NCBI GenBank assembly: GCA_029261815.1
Contig: JAJDAQ010000005.1
Span: 1-45,730, forward strand
DNA from: Deltaproteobacteria bacterium
GTDB taxonomy: Bacteria > Myxococcota_A > UBA9160 > UBA6930
Direction of reading: 5' to 3'
DNA length: 45,730 nucleotides
Shown here one piece after another: positions 32,040 through 40,143 of this stretch (within the stretch, counting starts at the first letter, position 1; every line of letters begins with the position of its first letter). The notes below the pieces were generated by a model. The model was given only the letters and a program-made list of their open reading frames with translations, was not told the DNA's origin and did no database searches. Position numbers and translations under genes: made by a program.

Positions 32040-32040
32040 A

Positions 32041-32982
32041 ATGAAACGTATTCGCACCCTAGTTCTAGCCACCGCCCTAGCACTCTTTTCGCTTCCCGCG
32101 TGCTCGCCCGAAGTTGTTCCCGAGGAGCACGCTGATGAACACATCGAGGAAGGCCACGAAGGAGCGGTTGTCCTCTCCGAGGCCGAGCGCGCCGAGTTTG
32201 GCGTTGAGGTCGGCGTCGCCGGGCCCGGTCTCATTGCTCAGACCGTCGAGCTTCCAGGCGAGATTCGAGCCAATGAGGACCTCCTGGCCCACATCGTTCC
32301 GCGCTTTCCAGGAATCGTTAAGTCGGTGAAGAAGGCTGTTGGCGACCAGGTCGCGAACGGAGACGTGCTCGCAACAGTCGAGAGCAGCGAGAGCCTCTCG
32401 ACGTACTCGGTGAAGTCGCTCCTTGAGGGGCTAGTCATCGCGCGGCACGTCTCAGTTGGCGAAGCGGTTACGACCGAGCGCGAGCTCTTCGTGGTTGCAG
32501 ACCTCTCCAATGTCTGGGTCGACTTTCAGGCCTTCCAAAAGCACCTGCCGCTCTTGGAGGTTGGTCAGCGCATTCACATCTCCGCAGGGCATGGCCTTCC
32601 TGAAGCCGAAGCGTTGGTCTCCTACATTTCGCCCGTCGTTGAAGAAACGACTCGCACCGCCACAGTTCGTGCCGTCGTGGAAAACACCGATGGTGGTTGG
32701 CGTCCCGGGCTCTTCGTGACCGGCCGAGTCGAGGTTTCCGGAGACGAGGTGCCGGTTGCCATCCCAACCACGGCGATTCAGACCGTCGGCGAGGTGCCCG
32801 TGGTCTTCGTGAGCGACGAAGGCGGCTTCGAGCCGCGTCCCATTCGAATCGGTCGCCGCGGTCCGCACTTTGTCGAGGTCACCAACGGTCTCGAGCCGGG
32901 AGAGGAGTTCGTCTCCGCCGGCGGCTTCACGCTAAAGGCCGAGCTCCAGCGCGGCGAACTCGGCGAAGGACATGGGCACTAA
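32041..32982 (+). CDS. czcB: CzcB-like periplasmic adaptor of the metal exporter
   Basis: A 313-residue membrane fusion protein. Residues 1-21 are a lipoprotein signal (LALFSLPAC, Cys21). Histidine- and acid-rich stretches at both ends (EEHADEHIEEGHEG near 28-41 and GEGHGH at the C terminus) could bind metal. The barrel-sandwich halves are around HIVPRFPGIVKSVKKAVGDQVANGDVLA and LEGLVIARHVSVGEAVTTERELFVVADLSNVW, with an unusually short hairpin between, as in CzcB/CusB-type adaptors. Start two bases after czcC, and czcA begins three bases after its stop. Confidence 0.92.
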   Translation: MKRIRTLVLATALALFSLPACSPEVVPEEHADEHIEEGHEGAVVLSEAERAEFGVEVGVAGPGLIAQTVELPGEIRANEDLLAHIVPRFPGIVKSVKKAVGDQVANGDVLATVESSESLSTYSVKSLLEGLVIARHVSVGEAVTTERELFVVADLSNVWVDFQAFQKHLPLLEVGQRIHISAGHGLPEAEALVSYISPVVEETTRTATVRAVVENTDGGWRPGLFVTGRVEVSGDEVPVAIPTTAIQTVGEVPVVFVSDEGGFEPRPIRIGRRGPHFVEVTNGLEPGEEFVSAGGFTLKAELQRGELGEGHGH

Positions 32983-32984
32983 CA

Positions 32985-35900
32985 ATGGCGACTCTCCTTC
33001 GTTTTGGTCTCGAGAACAGGCTCATTGTTGGGGCGTTCGCTCTCCTTATCGCGCTAGCGGGCATTCAGAGCTACCGCGGGCTCCCCGTTGATGCCTTCCC
33101 CGACGTTTCCCCGAACCTGGTCCAGGTGTTTACGACCACCGAGGGCCTCTCTCCCGAGGACGTCGAGAAGTACGTCACCTATCCCGTGGAAGCCGCGATG
33201 AACGGCCTCCCAGGTCTTGAGCGCATCCGTTCGGTCTCAAACTTCGGCCTCTCGGTGGTGAACGTCTACTTCCAAGACGAGGTCGACATTTACTTTGCCA
33301 GGCAGCTCGTTGGCGAGCGCCTGCAGGAGGCTCGCGAGCAAATCCCAGAAGGTTTCGGCGAGCCCGAGATGGGACCCATCTCGACCGGCATGGGCCTTGT
33401 TCTCTTCTACTACCTCGAGGATTCCTCGAAGCAGTACTCGCTCGAAGAGCTCCGGACCATCCAAGACTGGATTGTGAAGTTCCAGCTTCAGACCGTTCCC
33501 GGCGTCACCGAGGTGCTCGGCATCGGTGGCAGCGAGAAACAGTTCCACGTCCTGATTCACCCCGAAAATCTCCTCCGCTACGACCTCACCGTTGCAGAGG
33601 TCATCGCGCGAATCCGCGAGAACAACCTAAACGTCGGTGCCCAATACATCGAGCGAAACGCCGAGGAGTACGTGGTTCGCTCAGTCGGCCTTGCAACGAA
33701 CCTTGAAGACCTCGAGCACATCGTCTTGAAGTCCGAGGACGGCACCCCGGTCTTTCTGAGCCAGGTCGCTGACATCGAGATTGGCGGAGCTCTTCGCCGA
33801 GGTCTTCAGACGCGAAACGGAACAGAGGAGGTGGTGGCCGGAATGGTCATCAAGCTCTTCGGGACGAACTCCTCGACCGTCATCGAGCGCGTAGAGGAGA
33901 AGATTCAGACCATCAACGCAGCGCTTCCGCCTGGAGTTCAAATCGTCCCCTACTACGAGCAAAAGACATTGGTTGAAGCCTCGGTTTCGACGGTGCAGAG
34001 CGCTCTCGTTCAGGGAATCGCACTCGTCTCGCTTGTGATTGTCATCTTTCTGGGCGCACTTCGACCTAGCGTTGTCGTTGCTCTCTCGATTCCCTTCTCG
34101 GTGCTCTTCGCAACCTTTGGCATGGGTCAGCTCGGGATGTCGGCAAACCTCATGTCGCTTGGCGGACTCGCTATCGCCATCGGAATGATGGTGGATGGGA
34201 CCATCGTTCTTGTGGAGAACGTTGATCGGCTCCTTCGAGAGGGCTCCGAGTCGATGACTCGAAAGGAGGTCGTTCTTCAAGCGTGTAGCGAAGTGGCACG
34301 GCCCATCGCCTTTGCCATCTCCATCATCATCATCGTGTTCTTGCCGCTCTTCACGCTCGAAGGCGTCGAAGGCAAAACCTTCCGGCCGCTCGCCTACACC
34401 GTGGCGCTGGCCATGGCCGGCTCGCTCATCTTTGCGCTCGTGATTGCACCGATGCTCTCGATGAGCGTGATGCGCCGCCCGAAGGGCGAGAGCGATGGCC
34501 CCCGTTGGCTCCAGCTCATCCTGCGCGGCTACCGGCCGCTTGTTGCCACCTTCGTTCGGCACCGCGTGATGGCGCTTGGTGTCGCCGGCGCGTTGCTTGC
34601 TCTCGGGGCAAGCGCTTTCCCGTTTCTTGGCTCCGAGTTCACGCCCCGGCTCCAAGAGGGGACGCTTGTTCTTCGCCTCACGATGCCGCCCTCGATTTCC
34701 CTCACAGAGAGTAAGCGCGTCACGATGCTCGTCGAGCGTCGCATGATGAAGGTCGAAGAGGTGACGGGTGTTGTGACCCGAATCGGTCGTGGGGAGGTGG
34801 GGGCCCACGCAGACCCCGTCAATAGCGCCGAGATGTACATTCTTCTCACGCCGCGGGACACCTGGAGCGTTAACTCTCAAGAAGAACTTGAAGAAGTGAT
34901 TCGGGACGGTGTCGGCCGGGTTCCGGGGGTTCTGACGAACTTCACCCAGCCCATCGCGATGACCGTCGATGAGCTCCTCGAGGGCGTTCGCGCCGAGCTC
35001 GCAATCAAGCTCTACGGCGATGACTTGGACGAGCTCGCCGAGAAAGCGCAGGAGGTCGCCCAGGTTGTTGGGCGCGTGCGCGGCGCCGCCGACGTCCAGG
35101 TCGACCAGGTCTCAGGCACCCCCCAGCTCGTACTCCGAGTGAACCGGCATGCCGTTGCCCGCTACGGGATGAACGTCGAGGACGTGCAGAAGACCGTTCG
35201 CGCCGCGGTTGGCGGTGAGGTTGCCGGACAAATTTTCGAAGGCGTTCGACGCTTCGACATCTTCGTTCGGTTTGCCCCGGAGTACCGCTCCACGCCCGAG
35301 GCCATCGGGAACATTCTCGTCGCAGGACCGGGCGACATCCGCGTGCCGCTCTCAGAGCTTGCCGATATCGAAGAGCTCATCGGTCCTCGCCAGATTACGC
35401 GCGAGGACACGCAGCGCTTCATCACGATTCAATGCAACGTCCTCGACCGAGACATCGGTTCGTTCGTCGAGGAAGCGCAGGCCGCCATCGACGCGACCGT
35501 CGAACTCCCGGCAGGCTACTTCGTGACGTGGGGTGGGCAGTTTCGCCTGCAACAGGAGGCGAATCGAAGGCTCGCCGTGGTCGTTCCCATCACGCTTCTC
35601 GTCATCTTTGTGCTGCTCTTTTCGAGCTTCAATTCGCTTCGAAACGCCGGCCTCATCATCCTGAACATCCCACTCGCACTGGTCGGAGGCATCGTTGCGC
35701 TCTGGGTCTCCGGGCAGAACCTTTCGGTTCCAGCCTCGGTTGGGTTCATCGCGCTCTTTGGCATCGCGCTCGAAAACGGCATGGTGCTTGTGACCTACCT
35801 GAATCAACTCGTCGCCGAGGGAAAGCCCATCGACGAAGCATCGGTCGACGGCGCCTGCCTTCGCCTGCGCCCCGTTCTCATGACAGCAGCGACAACCGCG

Positions 35901-36107
35901 CTTGGCCTTCTGCCGCTCCTCTTCTCTAGTGGAACGGGGAGCGAGGTTCAGCGGCCGCTTGCCACCGTTGTTGTGGGTGGACTCGTGAGCTCTACGGTGC
36001 TGACGCTTCTCGTCGTGCCGGCGCTCTACAAGTGGTTCTCCGCACCGGACTCAGGCACCGTGAAAGGTGGCGTCGGGCCCGCCGCGTCGGGGGCTCCGAT
36101 TGGCTGA
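32985..36107 (+). CDS. czcA: CzcA-like heavy-metal RND exporter
   Basis: A 1040-residue HME-RND pump of the inner membrane, full length with twelve predicted helices and two periplasmic loops. It shows the family sequences AFPDVSPNLVQVFTTTEGLSPEDVEKYVTYP near the N terminus and LLIDDA-equivalent TM4 as AIGMMVDGTIVLVEN. The DFG of classical Zn/Co/Cd pumps is replaced by AIG in TM4, so it may belong to a different HME subclass with other metal preference. Start ATG at 32985; the frame is open upstream, but those residues overlap czcB and lack homology. It ends the resistance operon, 450 bases before the right att copy. Confidence 0.94.
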   Translation: MATLLRFGLENRLIVGAFALLIALAGIQSYRGLPVDAFPDVSPNLVQVFTTTEGLSPEDVEKYVTYPVEAAMNGLPGLERIRSVSNFGLSVVNVYFQDEVDIYFARQLVGERLQEAREQIPEGFGEPEMGPISTGMGLVLFYYLEDSSKQYSLEELRTIQDWIVKFQLQTVPGVTEVLGIGGSEKQFHVLIHPENLLRYDLTVAEVIARIRENNLNVGAQYIERNAEEYVVRSVGLATNLEDLEHIVLKSEDGTPVFLSQVADIEIGGALRRGLQTRNGTEEVVAGMVIKLFGTNSSTVIERVEEKIQTINAALPPGVQIVPYYEQKTLVEASVSTVQSALVQGIALVSLVIVIFLGALRPSVVVALSIPFSVLFATFGMGQLGMSANLMSLGGLAIAIGMMVDGTIVLVENVDRLLREGSESMTRKEVVLQACSEVARPIAFAISIIIIVFLPLFTLEGVEGKTFRPLAYTVALAMAGSLIFALVIAPMLSMSVMRRPKGESDGPRWLQLILRGYRPLVATFVRHRVMALGVAGALLALGASAFPFLGSEFTPRLQEGTLVLRLTMPPSISLTESKRVTMLVERRMMKVEEVTGVVTRIGRGEVGAHADPVNSAEMYILLTPRDTWSVNSQEELEEVIRDGVGRVPGVLTNFTQPIAMTVDELLEGVRAELAIKLYGDDLDELAEKAQEVAQVVGRVRGAADVQVDQVSGTPQLVLRVNRHAVARYGMNVEDVQKTVRAAVGGEVAGQIFEGVRRFDIFVRFAPEYRSTPEAIGNILVAGPGDIRVPLSELADIEELIGPRQITREDTQRFITIQCNVLDRDIGSFVEEAQAAIDATVELPAGYFVTWGGQFRLQQEANRRLAVVVPITLLVIFVLLFSSFNSLRNAGLIILNIPLALVGGIVALWVSGQNLSVPASVGFIALFGIALENGMVLVTYLNQLVAEGKPIDEASVDGACLRLRPVLMTAATTALGLLPLLFSSGTGSEVQRPLATVVVGGLVSSTVLTLLVVPALYKWFSAPDSGTVKGGVGPAASGAPIG

Positions 36108-36556
36108 CCACAGCCGAAACCGTCGACCGTTGCGCCCGACGAAGCCCGGCTACGACGAGTCCTCCTTTGATCGCTTCGCCAGTTGGAATCCCTCGGGCGC
36201 CGCCGCTCGAAACCTGATCCGACTGACGCGCTGCAGCATGAGGGGGTTCCGTTCGCCTGAGCAACCGGCCGCGTTCTGGTGCCGTCGTGGGCGCCGGCCA
36301 GTGCCGCTCTATGCCGCTTCCTGTCACCCTTCCCCTCGTAAGTTTCTGTTGTTTCTTGCGTCGCGAACGGGCTTCGAACCTGAGGGCGGTCAACTCCCCT
36401 CGACCATTCCGGTTCACGAAGGGGGAGTCTCCTGAGAGGCGCCGCCTAGTGCCGCCCGTCGTTTGGTGCCGTTGAAACGACCCCTCAATGCAGGCTATTG
36501 CAGACTCCTGCAGAGCGACGACATGCAAGTCCCCGTCATTCCTCATCCTCTTCGCG
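36108..36556. other. Non-coding right end of the island
   Basis: No gene is supported between czcA and att copy 3. A 17-base match to the tRNA anticodon arm (GGCTTCGAACCTGAGGG) stands at 36370-36386 without the T arm, a possible fourth, degenerate copy. GTGCCG motifs occur at 36279, 36301, 36449 and 36466, comparable to those downstream of the intact tRNA. Confidence 0.45.
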
Positions 36557-36603
36557 GGCTTCGAACCTGAGGGTCGGGGGTTCGAATCCCTCCCGGCGGG
36601 CCA
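36557..36603 (+). repeat. att-like direct repeat, copy 3 (3' half of tRNA-Arg)
   Basis: Forty-seven bases matching 2888-2934 of tRNA-Arg with a single T-to-G change in the acceptor strand, ending with CCA. It is the right border of the heavy-metal island. Same orientation as copies 1 and 2. Confidence 0.9.
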
Positions 36604-36729
36604 ACCTACTTGTCCGTTGCGGTAGGCCGGCTGCCGATCGCAGCATGGGGCTTCTTCGCGAGCTGAAGACAGAGTTTCCTGAGTTGCGCGGTGCGAATCA
36701 ACCGGACCGTCACGGCCTTCGGGCTCATG

Positions 36730-37197
36730 TCAGGCTTCGTCATCGCCGCCTGCCTCGAGCACCCGGATATCATCGAGATCCTGGCCGCTCCCGCGCAACC
36801 GCTTCATCTGGATCAGGCCCTCCCGCGACACGACCGGTAGCTCGCCGTGCTCCCACCCGAGTCGCTCCCTTCCCGCCCAGACCGCTTCGAGTTCAGCAGT
36901 GACGAGGAGGAGATCGATGCTCAGCAGGTCCCCGGAGTCTGGGTCTGGTTTGGACATTCGGTGGATCTCGACGACACCGGCTCGAATCACCATGGGGCCG
37001 GCCTCGATGGTGTATCCGAGCCCACGAATAACGTCCCGGGTCGACTCGACGGCTTCGGATCGCAGCAGCAGGTCGATGTCCATCGTCGCACGCGGCTGCG
37101 CGTGGATCGCGACTGCGAGGCCACCACAGACCGCGAACTCGATCCTGGCTGCTTCCAGGGCCTCCACCAGGGCGCGAAATTCGTCTACCAGATCCAT
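36730..37197 (-). CDS. Nucleotidyltransferase-fold protein
   Basis: A 155-residue protein of the nucleotidyltransferase superfamily (AbiEii/DUF6036-like group). It has the G-G motif in FAVCGGLAVAIHAQPRAT (residues 22-38), the catalytic D-x-D at 40-42 (MDIDLLL) and a third acidic strand LLSIDLLLV near 95. The C-terminal helix (SREGLIQMKRLRGSGQDLDDIRVLE) is standard for this group. Such proteins are often antitoxin or toxin parts of two-gene modules; here no partner gene is recognisable on either side. The ATG at 37197 is preferred to a GTG one codon earlier. It starts 127 bases beyond att copy 3, in what may be the original chromosome next to the tRNA. Confidence 0.85.
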   Translation of the reverse strand: MDLVDEFRALVEALEAARIEFAVCGGLAVAIHAQPRATMDIDLLLRSEAVESTRDVIRGLGYTIEAGPMVIRAGVVEIHRMSKPDPDSGDLLSIDLLLVTAELEAVWAGRERLGWEHGELPVVSREGLIQMKRLRGSGQDLDDIRVLEAGGDDEA

Positions 37198-37519
37198 CAC
37201 GATGCCCCCAACTTAGCGGCCCCACGCTGGGGGGGGGACTGCTGGGGGGAGTCGGGAACGGTCGGTGTGACGCGAACCGGCCTCAGGGCTGGTGGGATCG
37301 TACCATCGGCACGCGGACGCCGATTGCGAGTGGCCACGGGTGGACCCGCCAGCAGCGGCGTTGGCAATGGTGAGCCCTCTACGGGGACTCCTGGTGGGGC
37401 TGGCCCCATCGCCGGGAGCGCGGCGGCGTTGGCGCGAGGACAGCGCAGCGGCACGATCGCCTCGAGCGCAGAGGGCGCATCGCCAGTGGGCGATCTACGC
37501 GCTGGTACTTCCCCGTCAC
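37198..37519. other. GC-rich intergenic region, no gene seen
   Basis: These 322 bases contain G-tracts (GGGGGGGGACTGCTGGGGGG near 37230) and Pro/Ala/Arg-rich frames on both strands. A minus-strand frame continues into the 75 bp repeat, but its content looks like composition bias. I see no RNA gene or domain. Confidence 0.5.
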
Positions 37520-37594
37520 GGCTCCCCGTAGGGGATGGACTTAACGCCCACAATCAGACGGTCAGCCAGAACGCAGCTTGAACGCCCTATCCCC
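37520..37594. repeat. 75 bp repeat, left copy
   Basis: A 75-base element matching 45586-45660 at 64 of 75 positions without gaps. It opens with the hairpin TCCCC-GTA-GGGGA and closes with GCCCTATCCCC. The closing ATCCCC can also pair with the GGGGAT near the start. The reading frame of the truncated P450 loses family similarity exactly where this element ends (37594). Direct orientation relative to the right copy. Confidence 0.85.
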
Positions 37595-37838
37595 CGTGCG
37601 CTTCGAGCTGGGACGAGAGGAACACCTGCGGCACTCCCATTCGCACGTGCCCTTTGGCGGTGGGAACCACATGTGCCTGGGCCTTCGCTTTGCCGAGATG
37701 CAGACCAAGGCCGTTCTCTTCCAACTCGTGCAGCGTTGCCGATGGAGCGTCCCGGACGGCTACCGGATGCCGGTCCAGCAGGCACCGATCTCGAAGCCGG
37801 CGGACGGGCTGCCGCTCCACATCGAGCGGATCGACTGA
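37578..37838 (+). pseudogene. Cytochrome P450, C-terminal fragment
   Basis: Only the last 80 or so residues of a P450 remain: VRFELGREEHLRH, then the heme loop VPFGGGNHMCLGLRFAEMQTKAVLFQLV and the tail YRMPVQQAPISKPADGLPLHI, which resembles the CYP51-type C terminus. The first five codons of the open frame lie inside the 75 bp repeat and are not P450. So about 350 N-terminal residues have been lost at the repeat boundary. It cannot form a functional enzyme. The fragment is of a different P450 type from the three intact ones in this window. Confidence 0.85.
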
Positions 37839-37853
37839 CGTCGTGAAGCTCGC

Positions 37854-39587
37854 TTAGGACGTCTCGGCTGGCGCTTCCCGGAAGAGGAAGTTGTCTTCCA
37901 TCCGATCGCCGACCGCGCGCACGTGCTCGATGTACTGGCGATAGCTGCCGTTGTAGTTGCCATCCTGCCGGCGCTGCGTTTCGCCTTCGAAGTTGTAATA
38001 GCCGGGCGTGCAGTCTGCGGCCCGCGTCGTCTTCCCGCGGTTCGCGATCACTTCTTGCACCCACCACTCTTCCGCCTCGGGCGTCGTGTCGAGTGTGTGA
38101 TGTCCGTGCGTCCGGGCGAAGTCAATGCAGCGTGCGATGTGATCGCCCTGCGTCTGCAATACGTCGGTCAGGTTGAATTTGAAAGACGCCTGGTAGCCGC
38201 CCATGATGAACAGGTTGGGGAAGCCGTTGGAATGGATCCCCAACGTCGTGCGGATCCCGGACGCGTACTTGTCATTCAGGTCGACGCCGCCTTCGCCCTC
38301 GATCCGATTGTAGATCCCGGTTTTCTGGATCTCGAATCCGGTCGCCATGATGAGTACGTCCAGCGGATACGTCTTGCCATTGAAGACCGGACCTTTCGCA
38401 GAGATCTCGTTGATCCCGCCTCCGTGTGTATCGACCAGGTGCACGTTCGGCCGGTTGTAGGTCGGCAAGTAGGCGTTGTCGAAACACGGTCGCTTGCACA
38501 TGAACATGTACCAGGGCTTCAACGCTTCGGCAGTTTCGGGGTCCTCGACGACCTCGTCGATGTGCTTGTGGATCCGCATGACATAGTCGATGTTGCCCTG
38601 CTCCTGGCGGCGGACCTTCTCATCGGGCGAGACCTCGCCCGAGCCTGCGCCGCCGAACCCGGGCGCGTCCTGCTCGAGTGCACGTTCGCGCCGCGCCGCC
38701 TGCCAGCCTGGCTTCAGCTTCGCTGCCCAATCCGCATCCGTCGGCCAGTCGTTCTTGATATCGACCATCGAGGGCGTGCGCTGGAAGACGTAGAGTTCAC
38801 GCGCGTTGGCTCCAAGGTTGGGGATGGCCTGCACGGCCGATGCGCCGGTCCCGATGATCCCAACGACCTTGTCGGAGAGCTTCGAGAGATCCTCTCCGGT
38901 GTAGTCGTAGTCCCAGCGCGATGTGTGGAATGAGTGGCCGGCGAACGAGTCGAGGCCCGGAATCTTCGGCAGTTTTGGCTTCGAGAGCGTCCCGTTGGCG
39001 CAGACGACGAAGCGCGCGCGCATGTGATCGCCGCGATCTGTTTCGAGGTGCCACATCTGCTCCTCCTCGTTCCAGATTGTGGACGTCACCGTCGTCTCGA
39101 AGACGGCGAGTTCATACAGGTCGTACCGCTGCGCGATATTGCGGCAATGCGCATAGATCTCGGGACCCTTCGCATAGTGGTCCTTGGGCACGTAATCCAT
39201 CTCATCGAGGAGCGGCAGGTAGTCATACGAAACGACGTCGCAGGCCACGCCGGGGTAGCGGTTCCAGTACCAGGTTCCACCGACGTCGGCGCCGCGTTCG
39301 ACGATTCGAATGCTCTCGATGCCCTTCTCGCGAAGACGCGCGCTCGTCAGGAGTGCTGAGAACCCGCCCCCGATAAAGAGACACTCCACAGTGTCATCGA
39401 TGGGCGCCCGCGGTGTGGGCTCGCGCATGTGCGGGTCTTCGGCATAGTGGGCGAGCTCGCCGTCGAGGTCGGACGTGAACTGGGCCGTGCCATCCGGGCG
39501 ATACGCCAGGCGCAAGTCCCGCTCGTCTGCGAATCGTGACTTGATGCGCGCGTACTCGTCGGGCGACCTGCGCGGTTTTCTGGCCAT
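37854..39587 (-). CDS. Baeyer-Villiger / flavin-binding monooxygenase (long form)
   Basis: A 577-residue BVMO with an N-terminal extension of about 65 residues, as in the long-chain PAMO-relative and cyclododecanone/steroid monooxygenase group. FAD motif GGGFSA at 73-78, GGTWYWNRYPGVACDV at 103-118, BVMO fingerprint FAGHSFHTSRWD at 215-226, and the NADPH motif GTGASA at 246-251. The last Gly in both dinucleotide motifs is Ala, as is seen in this subgroup. The ATG at 39587 has AAAGGAGG at the right distance. It ends the minus-strand operon that begins at 44021 and converges on the P450 fragment. Confidence 0.93.
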   Translation of the reverse strand: MARKPRRSPDEYARIKSRFADERDLRLAYRPDGTAQFTSDLDGELAHYAEDPHMREPTPRAPIDDTVECLFIGGGFSALLTSARLREKGIESIRIVERGADVGGTWYWNRYPGVACDVVSYDYLPLLDEMDYVPKDHYAKGPEIYAHCRNIAQRYDLYELAVFETTVTSTIWNEEEQMWHLETDRGDHMRARFVVCANGTLSKPKLPKIPGLDSFAGHSFHTSRWDYDYTGEDLSKLSDKVVGIIGTGASAVQAIPNLGANARELYVFQRTPSMVDIKNDWPTDADWAAKLKPGWQAARRERALEQDAPGFGGAGSGEVSPDEKVRRQEQGNIDYVMRIHKHIDEVVEDPETAEALKPWYMFMCKRPCFDNAYLPTYNRPNVHLVDTHGGGINEISAKGPVFNGKTYPLDVLIMATGFEIQKTGIYNRIEGEGGVDLNDKYASGIRTTLGIHSNGFPNLFIMGGYQASFKFNLTDVLQTQGDHIARCIDFARTHGHHTLDTTPEAEEWWVQEVIANRGKTTRAADCTPGYYNFEGETQRRQDGNYNGSYRQYIEHVRAVGDRMEDNFLFREAPAETS

Positions 39588-39636
39588 GCCATCCTCCTTT
39601 GTCGATACAACCGTACCGAAGCGACGATCGGCGCGT

Positions 39637-40143
39637 TCAAGCCCCTGCGGCACGCCCACGTCGCACCGCAATGCGGGAGACATCCGGGTTCCCCACCGAC
39701 CAGGTGACTTTCAACGTGACGCCGCAGAGCTTCCAGCCCGCCGGCGTCCGTGTCAGCTCGTTGATGTAGTACCCGCCGATGGTCCAGCGCTCTTCGCCCG
39801 GAGACGGAGAGTCATCGGCGCCGGCCGCAACGAAATGTTCGGCTTGCATGTTGGACATGCAGGTCGCGCGGTCGCCGCGAATCGTGTGGACGTGATTGGT
39901 ACTGGTGTGTTGTGTCGCCTCGAAGCCTGCGAACAACCGCCTTGCGTCCCGGACCCAGGTGTCCGCAGCGTAGCTCCCCGCTCGAATGCCGACTGAGGTG
40001 AAGTCCATCTCGACTTCGTCGGTGAAGATGGACCGGTAGAGTTCCCAGTCGCGCCGATCCAACCCGGTTGCGTAGGCCACTACGCAGTCACTGATCTGTG
40101 CGCGATCGACAAGATCCTGGGGCGAGACTTGGCTCATCGACAT
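39637..40143 (-). CDS. SnoaL-like / NTF2-fold protein
   Basis: A 168-residue SnoaL_4-type protein: VDRAQISDCVVAYATGLDRRDWELYRSIFTDEVEMDF at the start and a GGYYINELTRTPAGWKLCGVTLKVTW C-terminal strand pair. The pattern resembles gamma-hexachlorocyclohexane dehydrochlorinase-like and hydroxysteroid-isomerase-like proteins, so an isomerase or dehydratase step is possible. Its start overlaps the stop of the EthD gene; an ATG at 40137 would give an exact ATGA overlap and may be the real start. Confidence 0.87.
   Translation of the reverse strand: MSMSQVSPQDLVDRAQISDCVVAYATGLDRRDWELYRSIFTDEVEMDFTSVGIRAGSYAADTWVRDARRLFAGFEATQHTSTNHVHTIRGDRATCMSNMQAEHFVAAGADDSPSPGEERWTIGGYYINELTRTPAGWKLCGVTLKVTWSVGNPDVSRIAVRRGRAAGA

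Noticed and set aside
37197..37553. Pro-rich 118-residue minus-strand frame upstream of the nucleotidyltransferase
   Set aside because: Composition is simple GC bias (Pro, Ala, Arg, Ser), no domain is seen and it runs through the 75 bp repeat.
37520..37594. Integron attC site
   Set aside because: Length and a partial RYYYAAC match fit, but no matching GTTRRRY end or integron integrase is present, and the fold differs from attC.
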